Positions 17,073-25,472 of a DNA stretch of 64,000 bases are shown in pieces. Below the pieces are notes generated by a model that searched no databases, had not been told where the DNA came from, and saw only the letters and a program-made list of their open reading frames with translations. The stretch comes from an uncultured Pseudoflavonifractor sp. Lineage in GTDB: Bacteria > Bacillota > Clostridia > Oscillospirales > Oscillospiraceae. The position numbers and the translations under genes are program-made. Position 1 is the first letter of the stretch. Each line of letters begins with the position of its first letter. The stretch lies in NCBI GenBank assembly GCA_904419835.1, contig CAJFTA010000002.1, positions 1-64,000 on the forward strand, in the 5' to 3' direction.

Positions 17073-18215
17073 TCACATCAGCTGGCGGAACAGGCTCTTG
17101 AAGTCCTCCACGGTGGCCTCTCTGGGGTTGCCGGGGGCGCAGGCGTCGGCGGCGGCGGACTGGGCCAGGAAGTCCAGGTCCTCCTCCTTCATAGCGGGCA
17201 GCTTGGTGGGGATGCCCACGTCTTGGGACAGCTGCCGCACCGCATCGATAGCGGCCTTGCGGTAGGCGGCCTGGTCCATGCCGGCGGTATCCACGCCCAT
17301 GGCCTCGGCGATGGCTTTGAACTTCTCGCCGGTGTACTCCTGGTTGAACTCCATTACGATGGGCAGCATCATGGCGCAGGCCACGCCGTGGGGGGTGTCG
17401 TACACGGCGCCCAGGGTGTGGGCCATGGAGTGGGCGATGCCCAGGCCCACGTTGGAGAAGGCCATGCCGGTGACGAACTGGCCCAGGGCCATGCCCTCGC
17501 GGCCCTCGTCCTCGTTGTTCACAGCGCCCCGCAGGCTCTTGGAGATGAGCCGGATGGCCTCCAGGTTCAGGCAGTCGGCCAGGGCCCAGGCGGCCTTGGT
17601 GGTGTAGCCCTCAATGGCGTGGGTCAGGGCGTCCATGCCGGTGGAGGCGGTGAGGCCCTTGGGCATAGTGGCCATCATGTCGGGGTCCACGATGGCGATG
17701 TCGGGGATATCGTTGGTGTCCACGCAGACGAACTTGCGCTTGCGCTCCACGTCGGTGATGACGTAGTTGATGGTGGCCTCGGCGGCGGTGCCGGCGGTGG
17801 TGGGCACGGCGATGGTGAACACGGTGCGGTTCTTGGTGGGGGCCACGCCCTCCAGGGAGCGGACGTCGGCGAACTCGGGGTTGTTGATGATGATGCCGAT
17901 GGCCTTGCCAGTGTCCATGGAGGAGCCGCCGCCGATGGTGATCATGTAGTCGGCGCCGGACTTCTTGTAGGCCTCCACGCCGGACTGGACGTTCTCAATG
18001 GTGGGGTTGGGCTTGATGTCGGAGTAGATCTCATAGGCCATGCCGGCCTCGTCCAGCAGGTCGGTGACCTTCTTGGTGACGTTGAACTTGACCAGGTCGG
18101 GGTCGGAGGCGATGAAGGCCTTCTTGCAGCCCTTGGCGGCCACCAGACCGGGGATCTCCTTGATAGCGCCCTTTCCGTGATAAGAGATGGCGTTGAGCAC
18201 AAAACGATTGACCAT
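17073..18215 (-). CDS. fucO: Lactaldehyde reductase (iron-containing alcohol dehydrogenase)
   Basis: Reduces L-lactaldehyde from the RhaD reaction to L-1,2-propanediol, regenerating NAD+. A 380-aa group III alcohol dehydrogenase. GGGSSMDTGKAIG (about residues 94-106) binds NAD, and the metal ligands lie in GMDALTHAIEGY and AHSMAHTLGAVYDTPHG. Start at ATG 18215 (MVNRFVLNAIS), with AGGAGGAG upstream; the longer open frame has no support. Placement between rhaD and rhaA argues for a dedicated rhamnose role. Confidence 0.95.
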   Translation of the reverse strand: MVNRFVLNAISYHGKGAIKEIPGLVAAKGCKKAFIASDPDLVKFNVTKKVTDLLDEAGMAYEIYSDIKPNPTIENVQSGVEAYKKSGADYMITIGGGSSMDTGKAIGIIINNPEFADVRSLEGVAPTKNRTVFTIAVPTTAGTAAEATINYVITDVERKRKFVCVDTNDIPDIAIVDPDMMATMPKGLTASTGMDALTHAIEGYTTKAAWALADCLNLEAIRLISKSLRGAVNNEDEGREGMALGQFVTGMAFSNVGLGIAHSMAHTLGAVYDTPHGVACAMMLPIVMEFNQEYTGEKFKAIAEAMGVDTAGMDQAAYRKAAIDAVRQLSQDVGIPTKLPAMKEEDLDFLAQSAAADACAPGNPREATVEDFKSLFRQLM

Positions 18216-18261
18216 GGTAATACTCCTCCTGTATCTTTTCCGTTTTATTTGTGATATCAAT

Positions 18262-19518
18262 TCAGCGCTTGGAGAGCACGTCCCGCTCATACTGGAGCAC
18301 GGTGTCCAGCCAGGTGCCGTCCAGGGGCGCGCCGCACCGGCGGCAGTACTCGTCCCACACGTCGCCGAAGGGCATGGTCTTCAGCTCGTCCTGACGCACC
18401 AGCACGGCGGTCAGGTTGCCGGCGTCCTGGTCGGCTTTCAGGCTGTCGCTGGGAGTGAGCAGGGCGCTGAGCAGAGCTTTCTGCCAGTTGCGGAAGCCCA
18501 GGGTCCAGGCCGCCACACGGTTGACCGAGGCGTCGAAGTAGTCCAGGGCCATCTTCACGCTGCCTTCCAGGCCGCCGCAGCGGACGATCTCCTTGGCCAT
18601 CTCACGGGTCTCGTCGTCAAAGAGGACCACGTGGTCGCTGTCCCAGCGGACGGGGCGGGTGATGTGGAGGGCGATCTCGGGGAAGAACACCAGCAGGGCG
18701 GGAATCTTGTCGCTCACCACCTCGGTGGGGTGATAGTGGCCGTTGTCCATGAGGGGAATGCACTTGCCGGGGTTGGCGGCGGCGTAGCTCAGGGAGAACT
18801 CGGCACTGCCCACGGTGTAGGCCTCCACGCCGATGCCGAACACCTTGGACTCCACGCAGGGCTTGACCTTGTTGAAGTCAAAGGGCTCGGAGAGAATCTC
18901 GTCAATGGACGCCTTGTAGCGCATCCGGGGACCCATGCGGTCGGCGGGGATGTCCTTGAAGCCGTCGCCGGTCCAGATGTTCATGACGCAGGGCTGACCC
19001 AGCTCCTCGGCCAGGTACTGGCTGATGCGGATGCAGGCCTTGCCGTGGTCGATCCAGAAGCGGCGGGTCTCCTCGTTGGGGGAGGACAGGGTGAGGGGGT
19101 CGCACTTGGGGTGGGAGAAGAAGGTGGGGTTGAAGTCGCAGCCCAGGCCTCGCTCCTTGCAGAAGTCCACCCACTTCTTGAAGTGCTTGGGCTCCAGCTT
19201 GTCCCGGTCCACCCAGCCGCCGTTCTCGTCGTCAAAGATGGCGTAGTTGGCGTGGAGGTTCAGCTTCTTCATGCCGGGACACAGCTTGAGGACCATGTCC
19301 AGGTCGGCCATCAGCTCCTCGGGGGTACGGGCGCGGCCGGGATAATTGCCGGTGGTCTGGATGCCGCCGGTGAGGGGCTTGGTGGGGTCAGTGTCAAAGC
19401 CGCGGACGTCGTCGCCCTGCCAGCAGTGGAGGGAGACGGGAGCCTTTATCAGCCGCTCCATGGCCTGCTCGGTGTCCACACCCAGAGCGGCGTATTTCTC
19501 TTTCGCTTCGTTATACAT
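18262..19518 (-). CDS. rhaA: L-rhamnose isomerase
   Basis: Converts L-rhamnose to L-rhamnulose. 418 aa, as expected for the family. Recognised from VSLHCWQGDDVRGF near residue 30, KLNLHANYA, metal-site residues around WIDHGKACIRIS and DSDHVVLF, and the C-terminal segment with GWLD-like DGTWLD. The start overlaps the end of rhaB by 8 bp and has AGGAGG upstream. Confidence 0.97.
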   Translation of the reverse strand: MYNEAKEKYAALGVDTEQAMERLIKAPVSLHCWQGDDVRGFDTDPTKPLTGGIQTTGNYPGRARTPEELMADLDMVLKLCPGMKKLNLHANYAIFDDENGGWVDRDKLEPKHFKKWVDFCKERGLGCDFNPTFFSHPKCDPLTLSSPNEETRRFWIDHGKACIRISQYLAEELGQPCVMNIWTGDGFKDIPADRMGPRMRYKASIDEILSEPFDFNKVKPCVESKVFGIGVEAYTVGSAEFSLSYAAANPGKCIPLMDNGHYHPTEVVSDKIPALLVFFPEIALHITRPVRWDSDHVVLFDDETREMAKEIVRCGGLEGSVKMALDYFDASVNRVAAWTLGFRNWQKALLSALLTPSDSLKADQDAGNLTAVLVRQDELKTMPFGDVWDEYCRRCGAPLDGTWLDTVLQYERDVLSKR

Positions 19519-20827
19519 ATGCAGCCTCCTGCAGCAGAATATTTCCCAGGGCGGTGGCCTCGGGGGAGCCGGTGAGCACGCTCCGGCCGATGGCCTGCTC
19601 TGTCAGTTCATTGAGATAGGTGTTGTTGGCGCCGCCGCCCACAATGCACAGCACGTCAAACTTCTCGCCGGTGATGCTTTCCAGCTCGTCCAGCGCGGCG
19701 GCATAGGCGTGGGCCAGGCTCTGATAGATGGCGTGGGCGTACTGGCCGGGGGTCTGGGGTACAGGCCAGCCCTTCTGGGCGCACTCGCCGTCAATCTCCG
19801 CCCTGACCGACTTGGGGGCCAGGTAGCGGGCGCTGTTCACGTCCAGCCGGTAGTCGAAATTTGCCTCATCTCTGGCCAGCTGTGCCAGCTGGGCGAAGGA
19901 GTACCGGTCGTCCAGCTCCCGCTTGAGGCACTGGACCAGCCACAGGCCCATGATGTTCTTGAGGAACCGGATGGTGCCCACGCCGCCCTCGTTGGTGAAG
20001 TTGGCCTTCATGGCCGCGGGGGTGGTGACGGGCTGGGCCAGCTCGGCGCCCAGCAGGGACCAGGTGCCGCTGGAGATGTAGGCCGTGCCCTTTTGGGGCA
20101 GGGCGGCGATGGCGGAGGCGGTGTCGTGGGTGGCGGGGAGGACCACGTCGCAGTCAAAGCCCACCTGCGACCCGATGTCCGCCTTCAGGCGGCCCAGCTT
20201 TACCGGGGGCGTCCGGGGCGGGGCGGCGAAGAGCCGCTCGGGCAGGCCCAGGGCGGAGACAATCTCCATGTCCCAGGTTCTGCCCTTGGCGTCCAGCAGG
20301 CCGGTGGAGCTGGCGTTGGTGTACTCGTGGGCCTTGACGCCGGAGAGATAGAAGCTCAGGTACTCGGGCAGCATGAGGAAATCCGCCGCATGGTCCAGCC
20401 GTCCATGGGCCTTGTCCCAGCAGAGCTGGTAGATGGTGTTGAAGGGCTGGAACTGGATGCCCGTCCGCTCGTAGAGCTTGTCAAAGGGAACTGTCTTGTG
20501 GGCCAGCTCGGCGCCCTCAGCGCCCCGGCTGTCCCGGTAGCAGTACAGGGGCAGGATGGGCTGGTCCCGGCTGTCCAGCAGCACATAGTCCACCGCCCAG
20601 GTGTCGATGCCCACGCTGTCGGGCACAATGCCCTGCTCCTTGCAGGCTCTGAGGCCGCTGACCACCTCCCGGCACAGCCGGTCCAGGTCCCACACCAGAT
20701 GGCCGTCCCGCTCATCGGGCAGGTTGGAGAAGCGGTAGACCTCTTTCATCTTCAGCTCGCCGTCCTCACGCCAGGCGGCAATGTGCCGCCCGGAGGACGC
20801 GCCGATGTCAATGGCTAAGTGTATCAT
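19511..20827 (-). CDS. rhaB: Rhamnulokinase
   Basis: Phosphorylates L-rhamnulose using ATP. 438 aa, FGGY-family kinase. N-terminal DIGASSGRHI (about residues 5-14) is the phosphate-binding motif, and the C-terminal GGGANNTYLNELTEQA matches the FGGY signature. The start at ATG 20827 is backed by AGGAGG; the open frame continues upstream into the transporter gene without meaning. It lies 5 bp after the transporter stop. Confidence 0.96.
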   Translation of the reverse strand: MIHLAIDIGASSGRHIAAWREDGELKMKEVYRFSNLPDERDGHLVWDLDRLCREVVSGLRACKEQGIVPDSVGIDTWAVDYVLLDSRDQPILPLYCYRDSRGAEGAELAHKTVPFDKLYERTGIQFQPFNTIYQLCWDKAHGRLDHAADFLMLPEYLSFYLSGVKAHEYTNASSTGLLDAKGRTWDMEIVSALGLPERLFAAPPRTPPVKLGRLKADIGSQVGFDCDVVLPATHDTASAIAALPQKGTAYISSGTWSLLGAELAQPVTTPAAMKANFTNEGGVGTIRFLKNIMGLWLVQCLKRELDDRYSFAQLAQLARDEANFDYRLDVNSARYLAPKSVRAEIDGECAQKGWPVPQTPGQYAHAIYQSLAHAYAAALDELESITGEKFDVLCIVGGGANNTYLNELTEQAIGRSVLTGSPEATALGNILLQEAAYV

Positions 20828-20832
20828 GAAGT

Positions 20833-22293
20833 TCAGTCCTCCTGCTTGTGCCGTGCGGCGATGGCGGCCTGCTCCTCGGGCAGCTTCTTCTCCACGGTGA
20901 AGAAGAAGATCAGCGCCGCGCACACCACATAGGCGATGGTCTCCACCCAGATGTAGCCCACGGTGATGGTGCTCTGGACAGCGGCGGACTGGACAAGGGT
21001 CTCAGCGCCGCCGGTGGGCTTCTGGTAGTTAACCGCGCCCAGCATGGCCATGAATACGGCGTTCATGATGGGGGTGGCGGCCACCATCAGGGAGGAGTAG
21101 ATGCTCATGGTCAGGCCGTCGGTGCGGATGCCCCGCTTGAACTCAATGTGGTCGATGACGTCGGCCAGCATGGCCAGGATCAGGTAGCAGGCGGGGGCGG
21201 AGCCCAGGCACTTGAGGGCCACGCCGATGGCCACCAGCACGAAGTTGTGGCTGCCCAGGCCGGCGATGACGCCGCCAACAGCGCCGGCCAGCATGCCCGC
21301 CATGCACACGGTGCGCTTGGAGAACTTGTTGGCAAGGGGCACCACGAACAGGGCGGCCACGGCCATGGGGATGGCGCCCAGAACGGACAGAACAGTCTGG
21401 GCCAGGCCCCAGTCGATGGTGCCGGTGGCGCCGATGACCCACTCACAGAAGTAGCTCATGGAGCCGTTCTTCATGGCGCCCGCCCACTGGAAGCCCAGGT
21501 AGAAGAGGATGACAATCCACCACCACTTCTCGCTGGTGACGGCCCCCAGCTGCTCACCCAGGGAGGCGGCCTTGGCCTTGGTTTCCTGGCTGCCGCCGGC
21601 GGTCATGGCCTCCTCGGTGACCCGCTCACGGGTGAACTTGTACTGGAGGAAGATGGTCAGGGCGGAGAAAATGGCCACCGCCAGCATAACCATGAACCAC
21701 ATGTTCTGGTCGTTCTTCATCACCTGGCTGACCAGGATGGGGAACACCATGGAGCCCACGCCCATGACGCCCAGACCGGCCACGTTGGTGAAGGAGGCCA
21801 GAGCGCCCCGCTGCTGGCTGTTGCGGGTGGACACGGGGATGAGGGTGGAGTTGGCGGTGTTGTAGATGGGGTAGGCCACGGCATAGTAGAGGTTGTAGGC
21901 GATGGCGATCCACACCATCCTGGCCGTACCCTCAAAGGGGACGATGAACATGAGCACGCTGGCCACCGACAGCGTCAGGGCGGACAGCAGCACCCAGGGC
22001 CGGGCCTTGCCCGCCATGCAGCGGGTGCGCTCGATGAGCTGGCCCACAATCAGGTTGGCGGCCACGATGAGGAGGGTGGACGCCACCTGGAGCGCCGAGA
22101 GGAAGGCCTCGTCCAGGGCCAGCACGTCGGTGAAGTACTTGTTGAGGAAGCTGGTGAAGATACCCGAGGAGAGCAGGGCGCCGAAGGGGCCGATGAAGTA
22201 GCCCAGCAGCATCTCGGGGAGCCGGACTTCTGAGGAGCGGATGAGGGAGCCGGTGAGGGGCGTGCTCCAGAAGTCATTCTTTTTGTTGTTCAT
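20833..22293 (-). CDS. GPH-family (MelB-like) sugar:cation symporter
   Basis: A 486-aa integral membrane protein with about twelve spans and a central cytoplasmic loop. MFS/GPH features include the segment after span 2 with LIERTRCMAGKARPW (the D/ERTR...RPW motif of this family) and GIRTDGLTMSIYSS. Located between the rhamnosidase and rhaB, it most likely imports rhamnose or rhamnosyl oligosaccharides; no classical RhaT is present. AAAGGA lies before the ATG. Confidence 0.9.
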   Translation of the reverse strand: MNNKKNDFWSTPLTGSLIRSSEVRLPEMLLGYFIGPFGALLSSGIFTSFLNKYFTDVLALDEAFLSALQVASTLLIVAANLIVGQLIERTRCMAGKARPWVLLSALTLSVASVLMFIVPFEGTARMVWIAIAYNLYYAVAYPIYNTANSTLIPVSTRNSQQRGALASFTNVAGLGVMGVGSMVFPILVSQVMKNDQNMWFMVMLAVAIFSALTIFLQYKFTRERVTEEAMTAGGSQETKAKAASLGEQLGAVTSEKWWWIVILFYLGFQWAGAMKNGSMSYFCEWVIGATGTIDWGLAQTVLSVLGAIPMAVAALFVVPLANKFSKRTVCMAGMLAGAVGGVIAGLGSHNFVLVAIGVALKCLGSAPACYLILAMLADVIDHIEFKRGIRTDGLTMSIYSSLMVAATPIMNAVFMAMLGAVNYQKPTGGAETLVQSAAVQSTITVGYIWVETIAYVVCAALIFFFTVEKKLPEEQAAIAARHKQED

Positions 22294-22308
22294 AGTCCAT
22301 GTCCTTTC

Positions 22309-24852
22309 TCAGAGCTTGCAGGAACAGGAATGGGTTCCGCTGCCATAAATTGTATGACATCCGTCGGGCAGCGTCAACTCACAGCTTGCGCCCACAGGCA
22401 CCGTCACTGTCACGGTCAGCGTGCCGTTCTCCGCCTTCCAGTCCACTGCGGCCCGGCCGTAGGGGGTCTCCACCCAGGCGCTGGCCCAGGTGAGGCCGCC
22501 GCCCACCAGGGGCTTGACGGCAAAGCGCTTGTAGCCAGCCTCCAGGGGTTCGATACCCGCTACCCGGCGGTAGAGGAAGTCGCCCACAGCGCCGGAGGCG
22601 TAGTGGTTGTAGGAGATCATCTTGTCCGTGCCGTCGTCCCCGATGGGGCACTGGCCGTTCTCGTCCAGGCCGTCCCACCGCTCCCAGATGGTGGTGGCCC
22701 CCACCTTCACCTCATAGAGCCAGGAGGGGCACTTGGTGTTGAGGAGCATTTTATAAGCGGTGTCGGCGTGGCCGTTGTCGGCCAGGGCGAAGAGGATGTA
22801 GGGCGTGCCGGGGAAGCCGGTGCCGATGCAGAAGTCGTTTTTCTCCACCAGCCGGGCCAGATTGTCCGCCGCCTTGGCCCTGGTCTCCGGCGGGAACATG
22901 CCGAACTGGAGGGGCAGGACATAGGCGGTCTGGAACTCGTTGAGGAGCCTGCCCTGGCCGTCGGTGAACACGGAGCAGTAGGCGTCGGCCACCTTGGCGC
23001 TCAGGTCTTTGTAGTAGGTAGCGTCCTCCGTCTCACCCAGCAGCTGAGCCACCCTGGCGGTCACCGCGCTGGTGTTGCACAGGCTGGCGGTGGCGGTCCA
23101 CTTGCTGCGGGCCTGCCACTGCTGCATCTTGGGCACATCGGGGGCCACCCAGTCCCCGAAATGGAGCACCGAGGGAGTGCTCCAGATATACTTCTTCTTG
23201 CCGAAGCTGAGAAGTCCCGCCCAGAATTTGCAGGCCTTCACATACTTTTTCATCACCGGGTAGAACTTTTTCAGGATGGACAGGTCACCCCGGGCCATGT
23301 ACTCCGCCCAGGGCACCAGCACGCAGGCGTCGCCCCACCAGTCCACCGCCATGGCGGGCATGGTGGCGGGGAAGCCGTACCCCTGGACGGGCACCGTGTT
23401 GGGGATGCCGCCGCCGGGCAGCTGCTCGGCCTGTACGTCCAGCATCCACTTCTCCAGGAAGCGGCTCATGTCAAAGTTATAGCAGGCGGTGGGGGAGAAC
23501 ACGGCGATGTCACCGGTCCAGCCCATGCGCTCGTCCCGCTGGGGGCAGTCGGTGGGGATATCCACAAAGTTGGACTTGGCGCCCCAGCGGATGTTGGACT
23601 GGAGCTGGTTGAGCATGTCGTTGGAGCAGGAGAAGCCGCCGTTGTCGTGTACGTCGGAGTAGAGGGCGGCGGCGGTGACGTGGATGTCCTCCGCGTCAAT
23701 GCCCTCCACGCCCACATAGCGGAAGCCCATGTAGGTGAACCGGGGGGAGTAGGTCTGCTCCCCGTCCACGCAGGTGTACTCGATGCGGGCCTTGGCGGTG
23801 CGGAGGAAGGCGGTGTTCAGCGAGCCGTCCGGGTTGAGGATCTCGGCGTGGCGCACCAGGATCTTCTGGCCCCGCTTGCCACGGATCTTCAGCCGGACCA
23901 CGCCGGCGAAGTTCTGGCCGAAGTCGTACACCAGGCAGTTTCCCACCCTGGTGCAGGAGACGGGGGAAAATTCCTCGTGGGCGGTGACCGCCGGGCCGTA
24001 GGCCGCCCGGATGGCCGGGCTGACCCGCAGCTTCTCCACTGTGGCGTTCCGCCAGCCGCCGGTCTCCGCCGTGGCGTCGTACACCTCGCCGTCGTACAGG
24101 TCGGCCTCCTTGAGGGGACCCTCCTCGGTGACCTGCCAGGAGGGGTCGGTGCCGATGATCTCCTCTGTTCCGTCCTTATAGGTGACCCGCAGCTCCAGCA
24201 GCAGGGCCTGCCGGTCGGCGGTGACCCGGTTCTTCCGGGTGAACACAAAGGATCCCACCGCCCAGCCGCCGGCCACCACCGCCGTCAGGGTGTTGTCCGC
24301 CCGGAGACAGCCGGTCACGTCGTAGGTCTGGTACTGCAAATTGGTCTTGTAGGAGGTAAAGCCGGGGGCGAAGTACTCGTTCCCCACCGGTGCGCCGTTG
24401 AGGGTCAGCTGGTAGACGCCCATAGCGGTGGCGCGGATTTTGGCCTCCTTCACCGCGCCCCGGAGGGCGAAGGTCTTGCGGAAGGTCATGGGCACGGGGG
24501 AGACCTTTTTCTCCGTGAAGGAGTAGGCCCCGTCGCTGATCCACTGCCCGGCCCAGGGGGTGTCCAGCCGCCCGGTCTCAAATTCCAGGGAGGCCCGGGC
24601 GGTCTCCCCGGCGTCGTCCACCGCCGTCAGCTCCGCCCGGTATCGGGTGAAGGGCTTCAGGGCCGGGCCGCCGTAGGGGATGGCCACCTGCCGGCCGGTC
24701 TCCACCGTCCAGCCGTTGACCGTCAGAACGGCCTTGGCCAGGGCCGCTCCGGCCCGGTCGCTGTCCAGGGAGAAACCGAACCGGGGGGCGGCCGCGTCGG
24801 TCACGCAGTGTTCCCGCTGATTTTCGCAGGTAAAGGTTCTGATGGTGAGCAT
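22309..24852 (-). CDS. Alpha-L-rhamnosidase, GH78
   Basis: Releases terminal L-rhamnose from plant glycosides or polysaccharides. An 847-aa, four-part GH78 protein: N-terminal beta domains (1-290), a rhamnosidase beta-sandwich, a (alpha/alpha)6 catalytic barrel (about 395-730) and a C-terminal beta domain. The catalytic acidic cluster is seen in TDCPQRDERMGWTGD (about residues 430-445). There is no signal peptide, so it acts in the cytoplasm on imported oligosaccharides. ATG 24852 is preferred to an in-frame TTG six bases upstream because GAAAGG is better spaced. First gene of the operon GH78-transporter-rhaB-rhaA-fucO-rhaD. Confidence 0.95.
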   Translation of the reverse strand: MLTIRTFTCENQREHCVTDAAAPRFGFSLDSDRAGAALAKAVLTVNGWTVETGRQVAIPYGGPALKPFTRYRAELTAVDDAGETARASLEFETGRLDTPWAGQWISDGAYSFTEKKVSPVPMTFRKTFALRGAVKEAKIRATAMGVYQLTLNGAPVGNEYFAPGFTSYKTNLQYQTYDVTGCLRADNTLTAVVAGGWAVGSFVFTRKNRVTADRQALLLELRVTYKDGTEEIIGTDPSWQVTEEGPLKEADLYDGEVYDATAETGGWRNATVEKLRVSPAIRAAYGPAVTAHEEFSPVSCTRVGNCLVYDFGQNFAGVVRLKIRGKRGQKILVRHAEILNPDGSLNTAFLRTAKARIEYTCVDGEQTYSPRFTYMGFRYVGVEGIDAEDIHVTAAALYSDVHDNGGFSCSNDMLNQLQSNIRWGAKSNFVDIPTDCPQRDERMGWTGDIAVFSPTACYNFDMSRFLEKWMLDVQAEQLPGGGIPNTVPVQGYGFPATMPAMAVDWWGDACVLVPWAEYMARGDLSILKKFYPVMKKYVKACKFWAGLLSFGKKKYIWSTPSVLHFGDWVAPDVPKMQQWQARSKWTATASLCNTSAVTARVAQLLGETEDATYYKDLSAKVADAYCSVFTDGQGRLLNEFQTAYVLPLQFGMFPPETRAKAADNLARLVEKNDFCIGTGFPGTPYILFALADNGHADTAYKMLLNTKCPSWLYEVKVGATTIWERWDGLDENGQCPIGDDGTDKMISYNHYASGAVGDFLYRRVAGIEPLEAGYKRFAVKPLVGGGLTWASAWVETPYGRAAVDWKAENGTLTVTVTVPVGASCELTLPDGCHTIYGSGTHSCSCKL

Positions 24853-24905
24853 ATGCAACCGGCCTTTCTCGTGCTAGCATTGGTTCTTCTCTCCGGCCCC
24901 AGCCG

Positions 24906-24952
24906 GGAAAAGAAATTGCTGTGCCCAGGGCGTTTCCCCAGGCACAGCAATT
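24906..24952 (-). terminator. Terminator of the GH3 operon
   Basis: Perfect 12-bp outer stem (24914-24925 with 24941-24952). On the minus strand TTTCTTTT follows. It separates the GH3/membrane-protein pair from the rhamnose operon. I see no clear promoter in the 61 bp before GH78, so read-through may feed the rhamnose genes. Confidence 0.8.
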
Positions 24953-24993
24953 CAAACCCTGTTCAGGCCTTCAACGCTTGCCTGTAGGTTCTC

Positions 24994-25470
24994 TCAGGCC
25001 TCTTTCCTGTTGAGGCGGAAGAAGGCTGCCGCCATGGCGGCCACGGCGGACACCGCCAGGCAGATCATGTTGGCAATGGTGCCGGTGGCGGAGGACAGGT
25101 TCTCGGGGGTCTGCACCTCCAGGGTGACGTCGGCGTTGGAGAAGTAGATGAAGCCCAGGCCCTCGGCTCTGGCGGCAATCAGATTGATGAGGCAGAGGGT
25201 GAGGAGCACGGGGGCGGCGATGCGCATGGCGCCGGAGACAAGCTCCGCCGCAGCGGCGGCGCCGCCGGTCAGCTTCAGCTGGGCCAGGACAATGGCCAGC
25301 GCCAGCAGGACGACGGCCAGGATGCCGTAGGGGAGCATGCTGCTCACGGCGGCGTTCTGGAAGTAGCCTGCACTGGAGATGTTCACACCGTAGACAATCA
25401 GAGAGGCCAGCGCCAGGATGGCGGCAATCAGGTTCACCCAAACGCCGGCGGACTGTTTCTTGATGTTCAT
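24994..25470 (-). CDS. Four-span membrane protein co-transcribed with GH3
   Basis: A 158-aa protein with four hydrophobic segments (about residues 10-30, 45-65, 80-100 and 130-150), a long Ala-rich third span region and an external loop FSNADVTLEVQTPEN. I do not recognise the family. It starts 2 bp after the GH3 stop with GGAGG upstream, so the two are translationally linked. Because the GH3 protein also ends in a membrane span, the two may form a complex. Confidence 0.8.
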   Translation of the reverse strand: MNIKKQSAGVWVNLIAAILALASLIVYGVNISSAGYFQNAAVSSMLPYGILAVVLLALAIVLAQLKLTGGAAAAAELVSGAMRIAAPVLLTLCLINLIAARAEGLGFIYFSNADVTLEVQTPENLSSATGTIANMICLAVSAVAAMAAAFFRLNRKEA

Positions 25471-25472
25471 GG

